A DNA stretch of 64,000 nucleotides from Variovorax saccharolyticus (GTDB taxonomy: Bacteria > Pseudomonadota > Gammaproteobacteria > Burkholderiales > Burkholderiaceae_C): positions 682,001 to 746,000 of the forward strand of contig NZ_JASZYT010000001.1 in the NCBI RefSeq assembly GCF_030316765.1, read 5' to 3'. Of this stretch, positions 50,647-59,937 are shown one piece after another; position 1 is the stretch's first letter, and each line of letters starts with the position of its first letter. The translations under genes were made by a program, and so were the position numbers. The notes beneath the pieces were generated by a model. The model saw only the letters and a list, made by a program, of their open reading frames with translations, ran no database searches and was not told the origin of the DNA.

Positions 50647-51792
50647 ATGGCGAAGAACATCGTCTTTTGTGCCGACGGCACCTGGAAAGGCCTGGGCCAG
50701 GGGGATGGCGAGACGCCGCAGGCCGACGCCACCAACGTGCTGCGCCTGTTCGCCGCGCTGGCCGGCGCGGTGACGCCCGATTCGATGCGCAAGCAGGACG
50801 AGCAGGAAAAGGTCGAAACCGATGCGGGCGGCGCGGTCGTCCAGGTGGCGAAGTACCTGCATGGCGTGGGCGATTCGGGCAATGCGATCCGGAAGATCCT
50901 GGGCGGCGTCTTCGGCGAGGGCTTCATCGAGCGCATCGTCCGTGGCTATACCTTCGTTTCCCGGCACTTCGAGCCGGGCGATCGCATCTTCCTCACAGGC
51001 TTCAGTCGCGGCGCCTACACGGTCCGCGCCCTGGGCGGCATGGTCGCGGCGATGGGGCTGCTGCCCAGGGAGGCGATGCAGGCCAAGGACGGCAGCCACG
51101 ACGCCGAACGGGCCTATGCGCTCGGCATCCATGTCTGGGCCGCCTACCGGCGCAAGGCGGGCAAGCACAGCACGCTGCTGGGCTACCTGGAGGAATTCAA
51201 GGCCAGCCCGATCGACCCGGCGCGGCTGGTGCAGGGCGTCGGCATCGAGGCCATCGGCGTCTGGGACACGGTCGGCTCGCTGGGGGTGCCGCTCTACAAC
51301 CCGGCCGACGCGAAGAAGATCGACGTCTTCGAATTCGCCGACCGGGCCTTGTCGCCGAAGGTTCGCAGCGGCTTCCATGCGATCGCGATCGACGAACAGC
51401 GAGGCGACTTCGAGCCGACCTTGTGGGACGCCCGCGAGGGCATCCATCAGCGCTGGTTCTGCGGCTCGCACTCGGACGTCGGCGGCGGCTACCCGACACA
51501 GGATCTGTCGGGCTTCCCGCTGGACTGGATGATCGGGCACCTGCGCAACGGCGGGGTGGCGATCTCGCCCCGGTACCAGGCGGCCGGGGTCGTGGACTTC
51601 GGGCCGGTCCATGCACCGCACGAGAAACCGCCTTTCGACCTGCTGCCGCATGGCCCGAGGCGGATCCCGCAGGGCGCCTTGTTCCATCCGAGCGTGCAGC
51701 TCTACCTGGATGGGTTCGCGGCCTATCAGTCCGCGGGGCTGGCGGCCTTGCTGACCGGGCGGCGGCTGGATCAGGCGCTGCTGCAGGCTTAG
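50647..51792 (+). CDS. DUF2235 alpha/beta-hydrolase (Tle1-like phospholipase domain)
   Basis: A 381-residue protein. It starts NIVFCADGTWKG, the DUF2235 N-terminal motif; the nucleophile elbow is FLTGFSRGAYTVRALG (Gly-x-Ser-x-Gly, Ser near residue 119); VWDTVGSLG and HSDVGGGYP supply the Asp/His region. The domain is shared with type VI secretion phospholipase effectors Tle1 and with standalone cytoplasmic hydrolases. No VgrG, PAAR or immunity gene is next to it, so a housekeeping lipase or esterase role is as likely. ATG 50647 follows GGAAAGGA; the longer start at 50584 has no support. Confidence 0.82.
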   Translation: MAKNIVFCADGTWKGLGQGDGETPQADATNVLRLFAALAGAVTPDSMRKQDEQEKVETDAGGAVVQVAKYLHGVGDSGNAIRKILGGVFGEGFIERIVRGYTFVSRHFEPGDRIFLTGFSRGAYTVRALGGMVAAMGLLPREAMQAKDGSHDAERAYALGIHVWAAYRRKAGKHSTLLGYLEEFKASPIDPARLVQGVGIEAIGVWDTVGSLGVPLYNPADAKKIDVFEFADRALSPKVRSGFHAIAIDEQRGDFEPTLWDAREGIHQRWFCGSHSDVGGGYPTQDLSGFPLDWMIGHLRNGGVAISPRYQAAGVVDFGPVHAPHEKPPFDLLPHGPRRIPQGALFHPSVQLYLDGFAAYQSAGLAALLTGRRLDQALLQA

Positions 51793-51810
51793 CGATCCGC
51801 GGCCGTATTT

Positions 51811-52206
51811 TCAGGTGCGCGCGGGCTTGGAGAAGAGAAGTGCGCCGGGCAAGGTCTCGAAGTGAGCATCGCAGGTGAGCAGGTCGGCGCCTTGCTGCCT
51901 GGCGGTGGCGTAGACGATCGCATCGGCGGTGGCCAGTTTGTGATGGCGATGCAGATCGGCGGCCAACAGTGCGATGCCTGTGTCGAGTGGAACGACCCGG
52001 CATTTTTGCGTATAGGCAATGACCTGGTCGGCCTTCTCCTCGCCCATTTCGCGCAGCATCCATTTGGACAGTTCGAGTTGCACGATGGTGGGGACGACGC
52101 AGCGCGTGCGGTCGGGGAAATCCGCACCCAGTCGTTTGCCAAGTGCACTACCCGTCAGCCACTCGATCCAGGCCGAGGTGTCGACGACGCGCAGAGCCGC
52201 TGCCAT
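51811..52206 (-). CDS. vapC: VapC-type PIN-domain toxin
   Basis: A 131-residue PIN endoribonuclease. Acidic active-site residues are Asp9 (VVDTSAWIEW), Glu in VPTIVQLELSK, Asp in LATADAIVYATA and Asp in LLTCDAHF. Such toxins cut tRNA or rRNA when the antitoxin is degraded. The ATG overlaps the last base of the antitoxin stop (TGATG at 52204-52208), so synthesis is coupled. Convergent with DUF2235, 18 bases apart. The TA pair appears complete. Confidence 0.9.
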   Translation of the reverse strand: MAAALRVVDTSAWIEWLTGSALGKRLGADFPDRTRCVVPTIVQLELSKWMLREMGEEKADQVIAYTQKCRVVPLDTGIALLAADLHRHHKLATADAIVYATARQQGADLLTCDAHFETLPGALLFSKPART

Positions 52207-52418
52207 CAGTAGCGGTCCTTGCGGTCGCGATATCCCACGGGGTCCGCGCCCCTGGCGATGCCAGCCAGTTCCTTCAGTTCAGGCACCGGCATCACCAGCA
52301 CGCCCTTTCCTTTGGGAATGAAGACGAACTCCTGGCCAGCTTTCCAGTGCTGCTCCTCCCTGACTTGCTTCGGAATGGAGATCTGGAACTTGCTGGACAA
52401 GGTGGCGGTGGCAGGCAT
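52206..52418 (-). CDS. vapB: VapB-type AbrB/MazE-fold antitoxin
   Basis: A 70-residue protein with the AbrB swapped-hairpin fold: ATLSSKFQISIPKQVREEQHW then GQEFVFIPKGKGVLVMPV. The C-terminal ~25 residues (ELAGIARGADPVGYRDRKDRY) would wrap the toxin. It binds the promoter with VapC to repress the operon. ATG 52418 follows a weak AAGAG. Upstream is an AT-rich segment with an inverted repeat. Confidence 0.9.
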   Translation of the reverse strand: MPATATLSSKFQISIPKQVREEQHWKAGQEFVFIPKGKGVLVMPVPELKELAGIARGADPVGYRDRKDRY

Positions 52419-52422
52419 TTCG

Positions 52423-52458
52423 TACTCTTATCTTATCGATCGACAATACGTAAGAATA
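52423..52458. promoter_or_regulatory. AT-rich promoter/operator of vapBC
   Basis: TACTCTTAT (52423-52431) and GTAAGAATA (52450-52458) form an imperfect inverted repeat (7 of 9) around a central ATCGATCGA region, in a strongly AT-rich patch immediately upstream of vapB. Placement fits autoregulation by the VapBC complex. Confidence 0.5.
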
Positions 52459-52607
52459 GCTGTTCTCTCGGAGAGTTGCAGGGATGCGAGGGCGGGACAC
52501 CCCACGCGCACTTGCTTGAATCAGGAGCCGGCTCCCGCAGCGCCTATGCTATGCGGTCAAGAACAAGGCCGTTCCCCGGCCGCTGCCGCGAGACGACCCT
52601 TCCCCCC

Positions 52608-53501
52608 ATGCACCCGACCGGAACCCTGCGCGGCATCGCTGCGATGCTCTTGGCTTGCGCCTTTTTCGCCAGCATGGACGCGCTGCTCAAGACCCTGGCC
52701 GGGCACTACCCGCCGGTGCAGGTGATGGCGCTGCGCGGTCTCACGGCCTTGCCCCTGGTGTGCCTGTACATCGCCTGGCGGCGCGAGGCTGCCGGCGTCT
52801 TCAATCGCCGGCTGCGCTGGCGCCTGCACCTGCTGCGCACCGCGCTGAACATGACGATGCTCGTGCTGTTCGTCTATGGCCTCAAGTCCCTGGGCCTGGC
52901 CGAGGCGTACACGCTCAGCTTCATCGCGCCGCTGCTGATGGTGCTCATTGCCGTGCCGATGCTGGGCGAGTCGGTCCAGCCGCGGCACTGGATCGCCATC
53001 GGACTGGGCTTCGCCGGTGTCGTGATCGCACTGCGGCCCGAGCAGGGGGCCTTCCTCTCGATGGGCGCGCTGGCGGTGCTCGTGGCCGCCGTCTGCTATG
53101 CGCTGTCGAACATGCTGGGCCGGCTCATCAGCCGCACTGAATCGAGCGCCGCCCTGGTCTTCTGGACGACCGCAGGCATGGCGCTCGGCGGCAGCCTGTT
53201 GTCGGCGCCGCAATGGGTGCCGATCCAGGCCCAGCACACGTGGGTGCTCGCGGGTCTGGCCATCAGCGGCTTTCTGGGCCAGATGGCGATCGCCGAGGCC
53301 TTCCGCCACGGCCAGGCCGCCGCCATCGCCCCCTTCGAATACAGCGCTCTCGCCTGGGCGCTGGTGCTGGACTGGCTGTTCTGGCAGGCCGCGCCCGATG
53401 CATGGACGCTGGGTGGCGGAGCGCTGATCATCGCGAGCGGGCTGTGGCTGGCGCGCAGCGAAGCGCCAAGGTCCGCACGGCAGAAGCGGCAGGCCGCGTG
53501 A
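52608..53501 (+). CDS. EamA/DMT-family transporter
   Basis: A 297-residue, ten-span drug/metabolite transporter made of two EamA repeats (about 8-140 and 150-285): LACAFFASMDALLKTLAGHY opens the first, ALVFWTTAGMALGGSLLSAP begins the second, and FEYSALAWALVLDWLFW is the conserved late motif. The C-terminus is basic (RSEAPRSARQKRQAA). Such proteins export amino acids or other metabolites; substrate unknown. ATG 52608 lacks a strong site, and the longer frame from 52143 crosses vapBC and was rejected. Confidence 0.88.
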   Translation: MHPTGTLRGIAAMLLACAFFASMDALLKTLAGHYPPVQVMALRGLTALPLVCLYIAWRREAAGVFNRRLRWRLHLLRTALNMTMLVLFVYGLKSLGLAEAYTLSFIAPLLMVLIAVPMLGESVQPRHWIAIGLGFAGVVIALRPEQGAFLSMGALAVLVAAVCYALSNMLGRLISRTESSAALVFWTTAGMALGGSLLSAPQWVPIQAQHTWVLAGLAISGFLGQMAIAEAFRHGQAAAIAPFEYSALAWALVLDWLFWQAAPDAWTLGGGALIIASGLWLARSEAPRSARQKRQAA

Positions 53502-53552
53502 ACCGCTGCCGGCATCGCCAAGGGCGACAGCGCGTACGAGTAGGATTCATGC

Positions 53553-54158
53553 ATGGAATCTGCTGATGCCGCGAACTTCGACGAGTCGTACTACGCGCGC
53601 TACTATTTCGACCAGAAGACCAAGGTAGCCGACCCGCAGCATGTCGAGCGCCTGGGCGCCTTCGTGAGTTCCTACCTGAAGTACCTGCGCGTCCCCGTGC
53701 GTCGCGTGCTGGACGTCGGTTGCGGTGTCGGGCTGTGGCGCGACATCGTCGCCCGTCACTTTCCGCAGGCGAGATATCAAGGCGTCGAGGTCAGCGAATA
53801 CCTGTGCGGTCGCTACGGCTGGGAGCGTGGCTCGGTCGTGGACTACCAGGCCCGGGAGCCGTTCGACTTCGTCATCTGCCAGGGCGTTCTGGCCTATCTG
53901 AGTCCGGTCGACCTCAAGCGCGCCCTGCGCAACCTCGGGACGCTGAGCCATGGCGCGCTCTACGTCGAGGCCGTGACCCTCGAGGACTACGAGAACGACA
54001 TCGTCGACGAGGAGCTCACGGACCCGCTGCTTTTCCGGCACCGGGCGGAGATGTACCGGCGGGGCCTGTCGAGGAAGTTCCAGGGCCTGGGCGGCGGCTT
54101 GTGGCTCAGCCGACGCGCCGATGTTCCGCTGTTCTCGCTGGAATGCGCGCAGGAGTAG
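53553..54158 (+). CDS. Class I SAM-dependent methyltransferase
   Basis: A 201-residue protein of methyltransferase fold. Motif I VRRVLDVGCGVGLWRDI (about 49-65) binds SAM; YQGVEVSEYL with acidic Glu is motif II; FDFVICQGVLAYL is motif IV. The N-terminal YYARYYFDQKTKV is seen in small-molecule methyltransferases. The short C-terminal domain gives no substrate clue. A gap of 51 bases separates it from the EamA gene, so co-transcription is possible. Confidence 0.85.
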   Translation: MESADAANFDESYYARYYFDQKTKVADPQHVERLGAFVSSYLKYLRVPVRRVLDVGCGVGLWRDIVARHFPQARYQGVEVSEYLCGRYGWERGSVVDYQAREPFDFVICQGVLAYLSPVDLKRALRNLGTLSHGALYVEAVTLEDYENDIVDEELTDPLLFRHRAEMYRRGLSRKFQGLGGGLWLSRRADVPLFSLECAQE

Positions 54159-54291
54159 CCGGTCACTCGGCGGCGGCCGCTCGACGGCGGCCTTGAATTC
54201 CCCTACGCTTTCGAACCTCCAGGGCCAGTCCACCGCAGCGGCACGACGCCGCCTGGCAGCGCCCGCCATTTTTCCTTGAAGGGCACGCTCG

Positions 54292-55083
54292 ATGAATCTC
54301 CAACTCACAGGCAAGCTGGCGCTGGTGTCCGGCAGCACGGCAGGCATCGGATTCGCCATCGCGCAGGCCCTGGCAGCGGAGGGTGCACGCGTCATCGTCA
54401 ACGGGCGATCGCAGAAGTCGGTGGACGCCTCGGTCGCTCAGATCAAGGCGGCGGAAGGCGGCGAGGTCATCGGCTTCGCCGGTGACCTGAGCACGGCCGC
54501 CGCTGCGCAGGCCCTGGTGGCGAAGTACCCGGACATCGAGATCCTGGTCAACAACCTCGGCATCTTCGAACCCAAGCCGTTCGAAGAGATTCCGGACGAA
54601 GACTGGACGCGCTTCTTCGATGTGAATGTCCTGAGCGGCGTCCGCCTGGCGCGCCTGGTATTGCCCGCGATGAGGCGCGCCAACTGGGGGCGCATCATCT
54701 TCATTTCGAGCGAGAGCGCGGTCCAGATTCCCTCGGAGATGATCCACTACGGCATGACGAAGACGGCGCAGCTGGCGGTCTCCCGCGGCCTGGCCGAGGC
54801 CGTCGCCGGCTCCGGAATCACGGTCAACAGCGTTCTTCCGGGTCCGACCCGGTCGCGCGGCGTCGGCGAATTCGTGGAGGCGCTCGCCAAGGCTGATGGC
54901 AAGTCCTTCGAGGCCTATGAGCAGGAGTTCTTCGAGAAGGTGCGACCGACCTCCCTCATCAAGAGGTTCGAGACGCCGGAGGAGATCGCTTCCATGGTGG
55001 CCTACATTGCAAGCCCGCTTTCATCGGGGACCACGGGGGCGGCGCTTCGGGTGGACGGCGGCTGCACGAAAAGCGCGTTCTAG
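54292..55083 (+). CDS. Short-chain dehydrogenase/reductase
   Basis: A 263-residue SDR: cofactor motif VSGSTAGIGFAIAQA (12-26), NNLGIF (about 87), catalytic Ser in IFISSESAVQ and Tyr/Lys in HYGMTKTAQ, end RVDGGCTKSAF. NGRSQK after the second strand suggests NADP. It resembles the FabG-like group of oxidoreductases of unknown substrate. The 133-base gap upstream has a weak AGGG ribosome site. It converges on the LysR gene with 3 bases between stops. Confidence 0.88.
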   Translation: MNLQLTGKLALVSGSTAGIGFAIAQALAAEGARVIVNGRSQKSVDASVAQIKAAEGGEVIGFAGDLSTAAAAQALVAKYPDIEILVNNLGIFEPKPFEEIPDEDWTRFFDVNVLSGVRLARLVLPAMRRANWGRIIFISSESAVQIPSEMIHYGMTKTAQLAVSRGLAEAVAGSGITVNSVLPGPTRSRGVGEFVEALAKADGKSFEAYEQEFFEKVRPTSLIKRFETPEEIASMVAYIASPLSSGTTGAALRVDGGCTKSAF

Positions 55084-55086
55084 GCT

Positions 55087-55989
55087 TCAGCCCTCGTTCC
55101 CCTGCGGCAGCAGTACGCCCCGCTGCGCCTCCACCGTCTCGCGCAGGAAATCCCACACCGCCTTCATGCGCGCCAGGTGCCGCGTCTCGGCCGGCACCGA
55201 CATCCAGAAGGTGCGCGTGAAGTTGGCCTCGGCCGGCAGCACGCGGCGCAGCGACTTGTCGCGCTCGGCGATGAAGGCCGGCAGCACCGCGATGCCCGCG
55301 CCCGCCGCCGTGGCCTGGTGCTGGGCCAGGATGCTGGTGCTGCGCAGCGCGAACGAATCGGGCTTGTAGAGCTCGTCGAGGTATTGCAGTTCCTTGCTGA
55401 ACAGCAGGTCGTCGACATAGCTCACGAAGGTATGGCCCCGCAGGTCCTCGCGCGTGCGGATCGGGTCGTGCTTCGCCAGGTACTGCCTCGACGCGTAGAG
55501 GCGCAGCACGTAGTCGCTGAGCTTGGCCACGACCACCGGCCCGCGGGCCGGCCGTTCGAGCGAGATCACGATGTCGGCCTCGCGCCGCGACAGGTGCACC
55601 AGCCGCGGCATGGCGAGCAGGTCGATCACCAGCTTGGGGTGCGCCTGCGCGAACAGCGCCAGCTGCGGCGCCAGCACCACGGTGCCGAAGCCCTCGGTGG
55701 CGCCGATCCGCACCAGGCCCGACAGGCCCTCCTGCGAGGCCGGCGCCGAACGCTCGACCGTGCGGAAGGCGGCCTCCATCGCCTCGACCTGCGGCTGCAG
55801 CCTGCGGCCGGCTTCGGTCAGGCGATGGCCGTCGGCCTCGCGCGAGAAGAGGGCGCCGCCGACCTGCTTCTCGAGCGCCTGGATGCGCCGCGCCACCGTC
55901 GTGTGGTCGACCGCCAGCCGCCGGGCCGCGCCGACCAGCGTGCCGGTGCGCGAGAGTTCGAGGAAGAAGCGCAGGTTGTCCCAGTCCAT
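55087..55989 (-). CDS. LysR-family regulator of the valine-degradation operon
   Basis: A 300-residue LysR-type regulator. Helix-turn-helix is [23 protein letters not shown]...[15 protein letters not shown] at about 2-48, with an effector domain from ~90. Divergent from mmsA across 106 bases that hold two strong dyads, so it is the likely controller of mmsA-mmsB. ATG 55989 gives MDWDNLRFF, the typical start for this group; a TTG three codons earlier was rejected. The effector is unknown, plausibly a branched-chain intermediate. Confidence 0.9.
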   Translation of the reverse strand: MDWDNLRFFLELSRTGTLVGAARRLAVDHTTVARRIQALEKQVGGALFSREADGHRLTEAGRRLQPQVEAMEAAFRTVERSAPASQEGLSGLVRIGATEGFGTVVLAPQLALFAQAHPKLVIDLLAMPRLVHLSRREADIVISLERPARGPVVVAKLSDYVLRLYASRQYLAKHDPIRTREDLRGHTFVSYVDDLLFSKELQYLDELYKPDSFALRSTSILAQHQATAAGAGIAVLPAFIAERDKSLRRVLPAEANFTRTFWMSVPAETRHLARMKAVWDFLRETVEAQRGVLLPQGNEG

Positions 55990-56009
55990 GATCTGCAATT
56001 ATGCAGATC
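55990..56009. promoter_or_regulatory. Perfect 8-bp dyad upstream of LysR
   Basis: GATCTGCA-ATTA-TGCAGATC, a perfect 8-bp inverted repeat with a 4-base centre, touches the LysR start codon. Binding here would block LysR translation-initiation-region transcription and fits autoregulation. Confidence 0.6.
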
Positions 56010-56028
56010 AAAGGTGCATATTTGTCTA

Positions 56029-56040
56029 TTGCCATGGCAA
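56029..56040. promoter_or_regulatory. TTGCCATGGCAA palindrome before mmsA
   Basis: A perfect 12-bp palindrome in the AT-rich middle of the LysR-mmsA gap, 56 bases before the mmsA ATG. Its position overlaps where the mmsA promoter should be, suggesting an operator for the divergent LysR or another regulator. Confidence 0.5.
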
Positions 56041-56095
56041 AAGTGCAAAGCTAGCATCGGCCGCTGCAGACCCCCATTCAAGGAGACAAGTTCAC

Positions 56096-57619
56096 ATGGA
56101 CGCCACCACCACGCCCGCGACCCAGGTCGCCACCGTCAAGCTGCTCATCGGCGGCAAGTTCGTCGAGTCGAAGACCACTGAGTGGCGAGACATCGTCAAT
56201 CCGGCCACGCAGCAGGTGCTGGCCAAGGTGCCGTTCGCGACGCCGGCCGAGATCGACGCCGCGGTCGCTTCCGCCAAGGAAGCCTTCCAGACCTGGCGCA
56301 AGACCCCGATCGGCGCGCGCGCCCGGATCTTCCTCAAGTACCAGCAGCTGATCCGCGAGAACATGGGCGAGCTGGCCGCGATCCTCACGGCCGAACAGGG
56401 CAAGACCCTGCCCGATGCCGAGGGCGACGTGTTCCGCGGCCTCGAGGTGGTCGAGCATGCGGCCGCCATCGGCAACCTGCAGCTCGGCGAGATGGCCAAC
56501 AACGTGGCCAACGGCGTCGACACCTACACGCTGATGCAGCCGCTGGGCGTCTGCGCCGGCATCACCCCCTTCAACTTCCCGGCGATGATCCCGCTGTGGA
56601 TGTTCCCGATGGCGATCGTCACCGGCAACACCTTCGTGCTGAAGCCCTCCGAGCAGGACCCGATGGTCACGATGCGCCTGTGCGAACTGGCCCTCGAGGC
56701 CGGCATCCCGGCCGGCGTGCTCAACGTGGTGCATGGCGGCGAGGCGGTGGTCAACGCGATCTGCGACCACAAGGACATCAAGGCGATCTCCTTCGTCGGC
56801 TCGACCAAGGTCGGCACCCACGTCTACAACCGCGCCACGCTGGCCGGCAAGCGCGTGCAATGCATGATGGGCGCGAAGAACCACGCGATCGTGATGCCCG
56901 ACGCCAACAAGGAGCAGACGCTCAACGCGCTGGCCGGCGCGAGCTTCGGTGCGGCGGGGCAGCGCTGCATGGCGGTGTCGGTGGCGGTGCTGGTCGGCGA
57001 TGCGCAGAAGTGGGTGCCCGACCTGGTCGAGAAGGCCAAGACGCTGAAGATCGGCGCCGGCACGGACAAGGGTGTCGACGTCGGCCCGCTGGTGTCCTGC
57101 GCGGCCTACGACCGCGTCAACGGCCTGATCGAACGCGGCGTGGCCGACGGCGCGACCCTGGCGCTCGATGGCCGCAAGCCCAGCGTGCCCGGCTACGAGA
57201 AGGGCAACTTCGTCGGCCCGACGGTGTTCGCCGACGTCAAGCCCGGCATGACGATCTACGAGCAGGAAATCTTCGGCCCGGTGCTTTGCCTGGCCAACGC
57301 CGAGAGCATCGACGAGGCGATCGAGATGATCAACGCCAACCCGAACGGCAACGGCACCGCGATCTTCACGCAGTCGGGCGCGGCGGCGCGCCGCTTCCAG
57401 GAAGACATCGACGTCGGCCAGGTCGGCATCAACGTGCCGATCCCGGTGCCGGTGCCGATGTTCTCGTTCACCGGCTCGCGCGCTTCGAAGCTCGGCGACC
57501 TGGGGCCGTACGGCAAGCAGGTGATCCTGTTCTACACGCAGACCAAGACGGTGACCTCGCGCTGGTTCGACGACAGCACCGTTTCGCACGGCGTCAACAC
57601 GACCATCAGCCTCAAGTAA
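56096..57619 (+). CDS. mmsA: CoA-acylating methylmalonate-semialdehyde dehydrogenase
   Basis: A 507-residue aldehyde dehydrogenase that turns (methyl)malonate semialdehyde into propionyl- or acetyl-CoA with NAD and CoA. Catalytic Cys is in [34 protein letters not shown] and the [20 protein letters not shown] end are specific for MmsA. The general ALDH Glu base is absent, as in this family. AAGGAGAC precedes the ATG. First gene of the valine-degradation operon. Confidence 0.96.
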   Translation: MDATTTPATQVATVKLLIGGKFVESKTTEWRDIVNPATQQVLAKVPFATPAEIDAAVASAKEAFQTWRKTPIGARARIFLKYQQLIRENMGELAAILTAEQGKTLPDAEGDVFRGLEVVEHAAAIGNLQLGEMANNVANGVDTYTLMQPLGVCAGITPFNFPAMIPLWMFPMAIVTGNTFVLKPSEQDPMVTMRLCELALEAGIPAGVLNVVHGGEAVVNAICDHKDIKAISFVGSTKVGTHVYNRATLAGKRVQCMMGAKNHAIVMPDANKEQTLNALAGASFGAAGQRCMAVSVAVLVGDAQKWVPDLVEKAKTLKIGAGTDKGVDVGPLVSCAAYDRVNGLIERGVADGATLALDGRKPSVPGYEKGNFVGPTVFADVKPGMTIYEQEIFGPVLCLANAESIDEAIEMINANPNGNGTAIFTQSGAAARRFQEDIDVGQVGINVPIPVPVPMFSFTGSRASKLGDLGPYGKQVILFYTQTKTVTSRWFDDSTVSHGVNTTISLK

Positions 57620-57629
57620 GCTCGTCCGC

Positions 57630-58784
57630 ATGGACTTCGAGCTGACCGAGGAGCAGCGCGCCTTTGCCCAGACGGCGCGCGACTTTGCCCTGAACGAATT
57701 CGCGCCACACGCGGCGCGCTGGGACACCGAGGCGATCTTCCCGAAGGAAGCCATCGCCAGGGCCGGCGAGCTCGGCTTCTGCGGCCTCTATGCGCCCGAG
57801 AGCATCGACGGCCTGGGGCTGCCTCGCCTCGATGCGACGCTGGTGTTCGAGGAGATGGCCGCGGTCGATCCCTCGACCACGGCCTTCATCACGATCCACA
57901 ACATGGCGACCTGGATGCTTGGCACCTGGGGCGGCCCGGCGGTGCGCCAGCGCTGGGGCGCGGACCTGACCAGCGGACGCAAGCTGGCCTCGTACTGCCT
58001 GACCGAGCCCGGCGCCGGCTCGGACGCCGCATCGCTCAAGACCCGTGCCGAACTGCAGGGCAACGAGTACGTGATCAATGGCGGCAAGGCCTTCATCTCG
58101 GGCGCCGGTTCCACCGACGTGCTGGTGCTGATGGCGCGCACCGGCGGCGGCGGCGCGGGCGGCATCTCGGCGCTGGCGGTGCCGGCCGAAGCGCCCGGCA
58201 TCCGCTACGGCAAGAAGGAGCACAAGATGGGCTGGAACAGCCAGCCCACGCGCACCATCGACTTCGACGACGTGCGGGTGCCGGCCGAGAACCTGCTGGG
58301 CAGCGAAGGCGAGGGCTTCCGCATCGCCATGAAGGGGCTCGACGGCGGCCGCATCAACATCGCGACCTGCTCGGTCGGCGCGGCGCAGGGCGCACTCGAC
58401 GCGGCCCGGCGCTACCTGCACGAGCGCCAGCAGTTCGGCAAGCCGCTGGCCAGCTTCCAGGCGCTGCAGTTCAAGCTGGCCGACATGGCGACCGAGCTGG
58501 TGGCGGCGCGGCAGATGGTGCGGCTGGCCGCGAGCAAGCTCGATGCCGGCCATGCCGATGCGAGCACCTATTGCGCGATGGCCAAGCGCTTCGCGACCGA
58601 TGCCGGCTTCAATGTCTGCAACGATGCGCTGCAGCTGCACGGCGGCTACGGCTACCTGAGCGAATTCCCGCTGGAGCGGCTGGTGCGCGATGCGCGCGTG
58701 CACCAGATCCTCGAAGGCACCAATGAAATCATGCGCGTGATCGTCGCGCGCAAACTCCTCGAAGGCGATACCGACATCCGATGA
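57630..58784 (+). CDS. Acyl-CoA dehydrogenase, probable isobutyryl-CoA dehydrogenase
   Basis: A 384-residue flavoprotein dehydrogenase: FELTEEQRAFAQTARDFALNEFAP start, SYCLTEPGAGSDAASLKT (FAD loop), NGGKAFISGAGSTD, REQFGKPL-like RQQFGKPLASFQ, and the catalytic region RDARVHQILEGTNEIMRVI, with Glu in EGTNEI. Gene context with mmsA, HIBCH and mmsB indicates isobutyryl-CoA to methacrylyl-CoA in valine breakdown; the neighbouring enoyl-CoA hydratase for that step is not seen. It starts 10 bases after mmsA and overlaps the next start by 4 bases. Confidence 0.93.
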   Translation: MDFELTEEQRAFAQTARDFALNEFAPHAARWDTEAIFPKEAIARAGELGFCGLYAPESIDGLGLPRLDATLVFEEMAAVDPSTTAFITIHNMATWMLGTWGGPAVRQRWGADLTSGRKLASYCLTEPGAGSDAASLKTRAELQGNEYVINGGKAFISGAGSTDVLVLMARTGGGGAGGISALAVPAEAPGIRYGKKEHKMGWNSQPTRTIDFDDVRVPAENLLGSEGEGFRIAMKGLDGGRINIATCSVGAAQGALDAARRYLHERQQFGKPLASFQALQFKLADMATELVAARQMVRLAASKLDAGHADASTYCAMAKRFATDAGFNVCNDALQLHGGYGYLSEFPLERLVRDARVHQILEGTNEIMRVIVARKLLEGDTDIR

Positions 58785-59896
58785 CCGACTCCGTAGTTCT
58801 CTTCAATGAAATCAAGGCCGCCAACGGCAAGCGCTTCGGCGTTGCCACGCTCAATGCGCCGGCCTCGCTCAATTCGCTGTCGGTCGCGATGGTGCGGCTG
58901 CTGACGCCGAAGCTGCGCGAGTGGGCCGAGGACGCGGGCATCGTCGGCGTGCTGCTCGATGCCGCGGGCGAGAAGTCGTTCTGCGCCGGCGGCGACCTGC
59001 GCCAGCTCTACCAGACCCTGCTCGAATGCGGTCCGGAACGCAATGAATACGCCGAGCGTTTCTTCGCCGAGGAGTACGAACTCGACCACCTGATCCACAC
59101 CTTCCCGAAGCCCTTCCTGTGCTGGGGCCACGGCATCGTGATGGGGGGCGGCGTCGGACTCATGTCGGGTGCCTCGCACCGCGTGGTCACGGCGCAGAGC
59201 CGGGTGGCGATGCCCGAGATCAACATCGGCCTCTACCCGGACGTCGGCGGCAGCTGGTTCCTGCGCCGCATGCCGGGCCGCGTGGGCCTGTTCCTGGCGC
59301 TCACGGCCGCGCCGTTGAATGCGGCGGACGCGATCTTCTGCGGCCTGGCCGACCTGCTGGTGCCGCACGAGAAGAAGACGCAGGTGCTCGAGTCGATCGC
59401 CTCGGCACCCTGGCAGGCCGAGCCGCAGGCCGACCGCGCCACCTTGTCGCGGGTGCTGGCGCAGGCGGGCGAGGGCGCCGCGCTGCCGCCCTCGAAACTG
59501 CGCGAGCACTTCGACACGATCAATGCGCTGATGGCCGGCGACGACCTGCTCGACATCGCCGGGCGGCTGCGCCAGCTGCACAGCGAAGACCCGTGGCTGC
59601 AGACCGCCGCGAAGACCTTCGGCAAGGGCGCGCCGAGTTCGGCCGCCCTGAGCTTCGCGCTCTGGCAGCGCGTGCACCGCATGTCGCTGGCCGAGGTGTT
59701 CAGGCTCGAATACTGGGCCTCGCTGGGCTTTTGCGCCCACAAGGATTTCGCCGAAGGCATCCGCGCGCTGCTGATCGACAAGGACCGCAATCCGGCCTGG
59801 AAGCCGGCGACGCTCGAGGAGATCACGCCGGCCTTCATCGAAGACCACCTGCGCCCGCGCGGCGAGATGGCACCCGAACTGGCGTCGCTCGCCTGA
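58781..59896 (+). CDS. 3-hydroxyisobutyryl-CoA hydrolase (crotonase fold)
   Basis: A 371-residue crotonase-superfamily protein. Oxyanion motifs: EKSFCAGGDLRQLYQ (about 66-80) and CWGHGIVMGGGVGLMSGASHR (about 110-130); the catalytic acidic residues lie in MPEINIGLYPDVGGSWFLRR, as in hydroxyisobutyryl-CoA hydrolases rather than hydratases. The length (about 370) also fits the hydrolase subfamily. It frees 3-hydroxyisobutyrate for MmsB. The ATG overlaps the dehydrogenase stop as ATGA. Confidence 0.9.
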   Translation: MTDSVVLFNEIKAANGKRFGVATLNAPASLNSLSVAMVRLLTPKLREWAEDAGIVGVLLDAAGEKSFCAGGDLRQLYQTLLECGPERNEYAERFFAEEYELDHLIHTFPKPFLCWGHGIVMGGGVGLMSGASHRVVTAQSRVAMPEINIGLYPDVGGSWFLRRMPGRVGLFLALTAAPLNAADAIFCGLADLLVPHEKKTQVLESIASAPWQAEPQADRATLSRVLAQAGEGAALPPSKLREHFDTINALMAGDDLLDIAGRLRQLHSEDPWLQTAAKTFGKGAPSSAALSFALWQRVHRMSLAEVFRLEYWASLGFCAHKDFAEGIRALLIDKDRNPAWKPATLEEITPAFIEDHLRPRGEMAPELASLA

Positions 59897-59937
59897 GCGC
59901 GCTGCAACGCATTCACGCAAGAACGGAGACACACGAC

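Noticed and set aside
52143..52607. Extended N-terminus of the EamA gene across vapBC
   Set aside because: The added segment is antisense to the TA genes and unlike the family; MHPTGTLRGIAAM at 52608 fits the first span.
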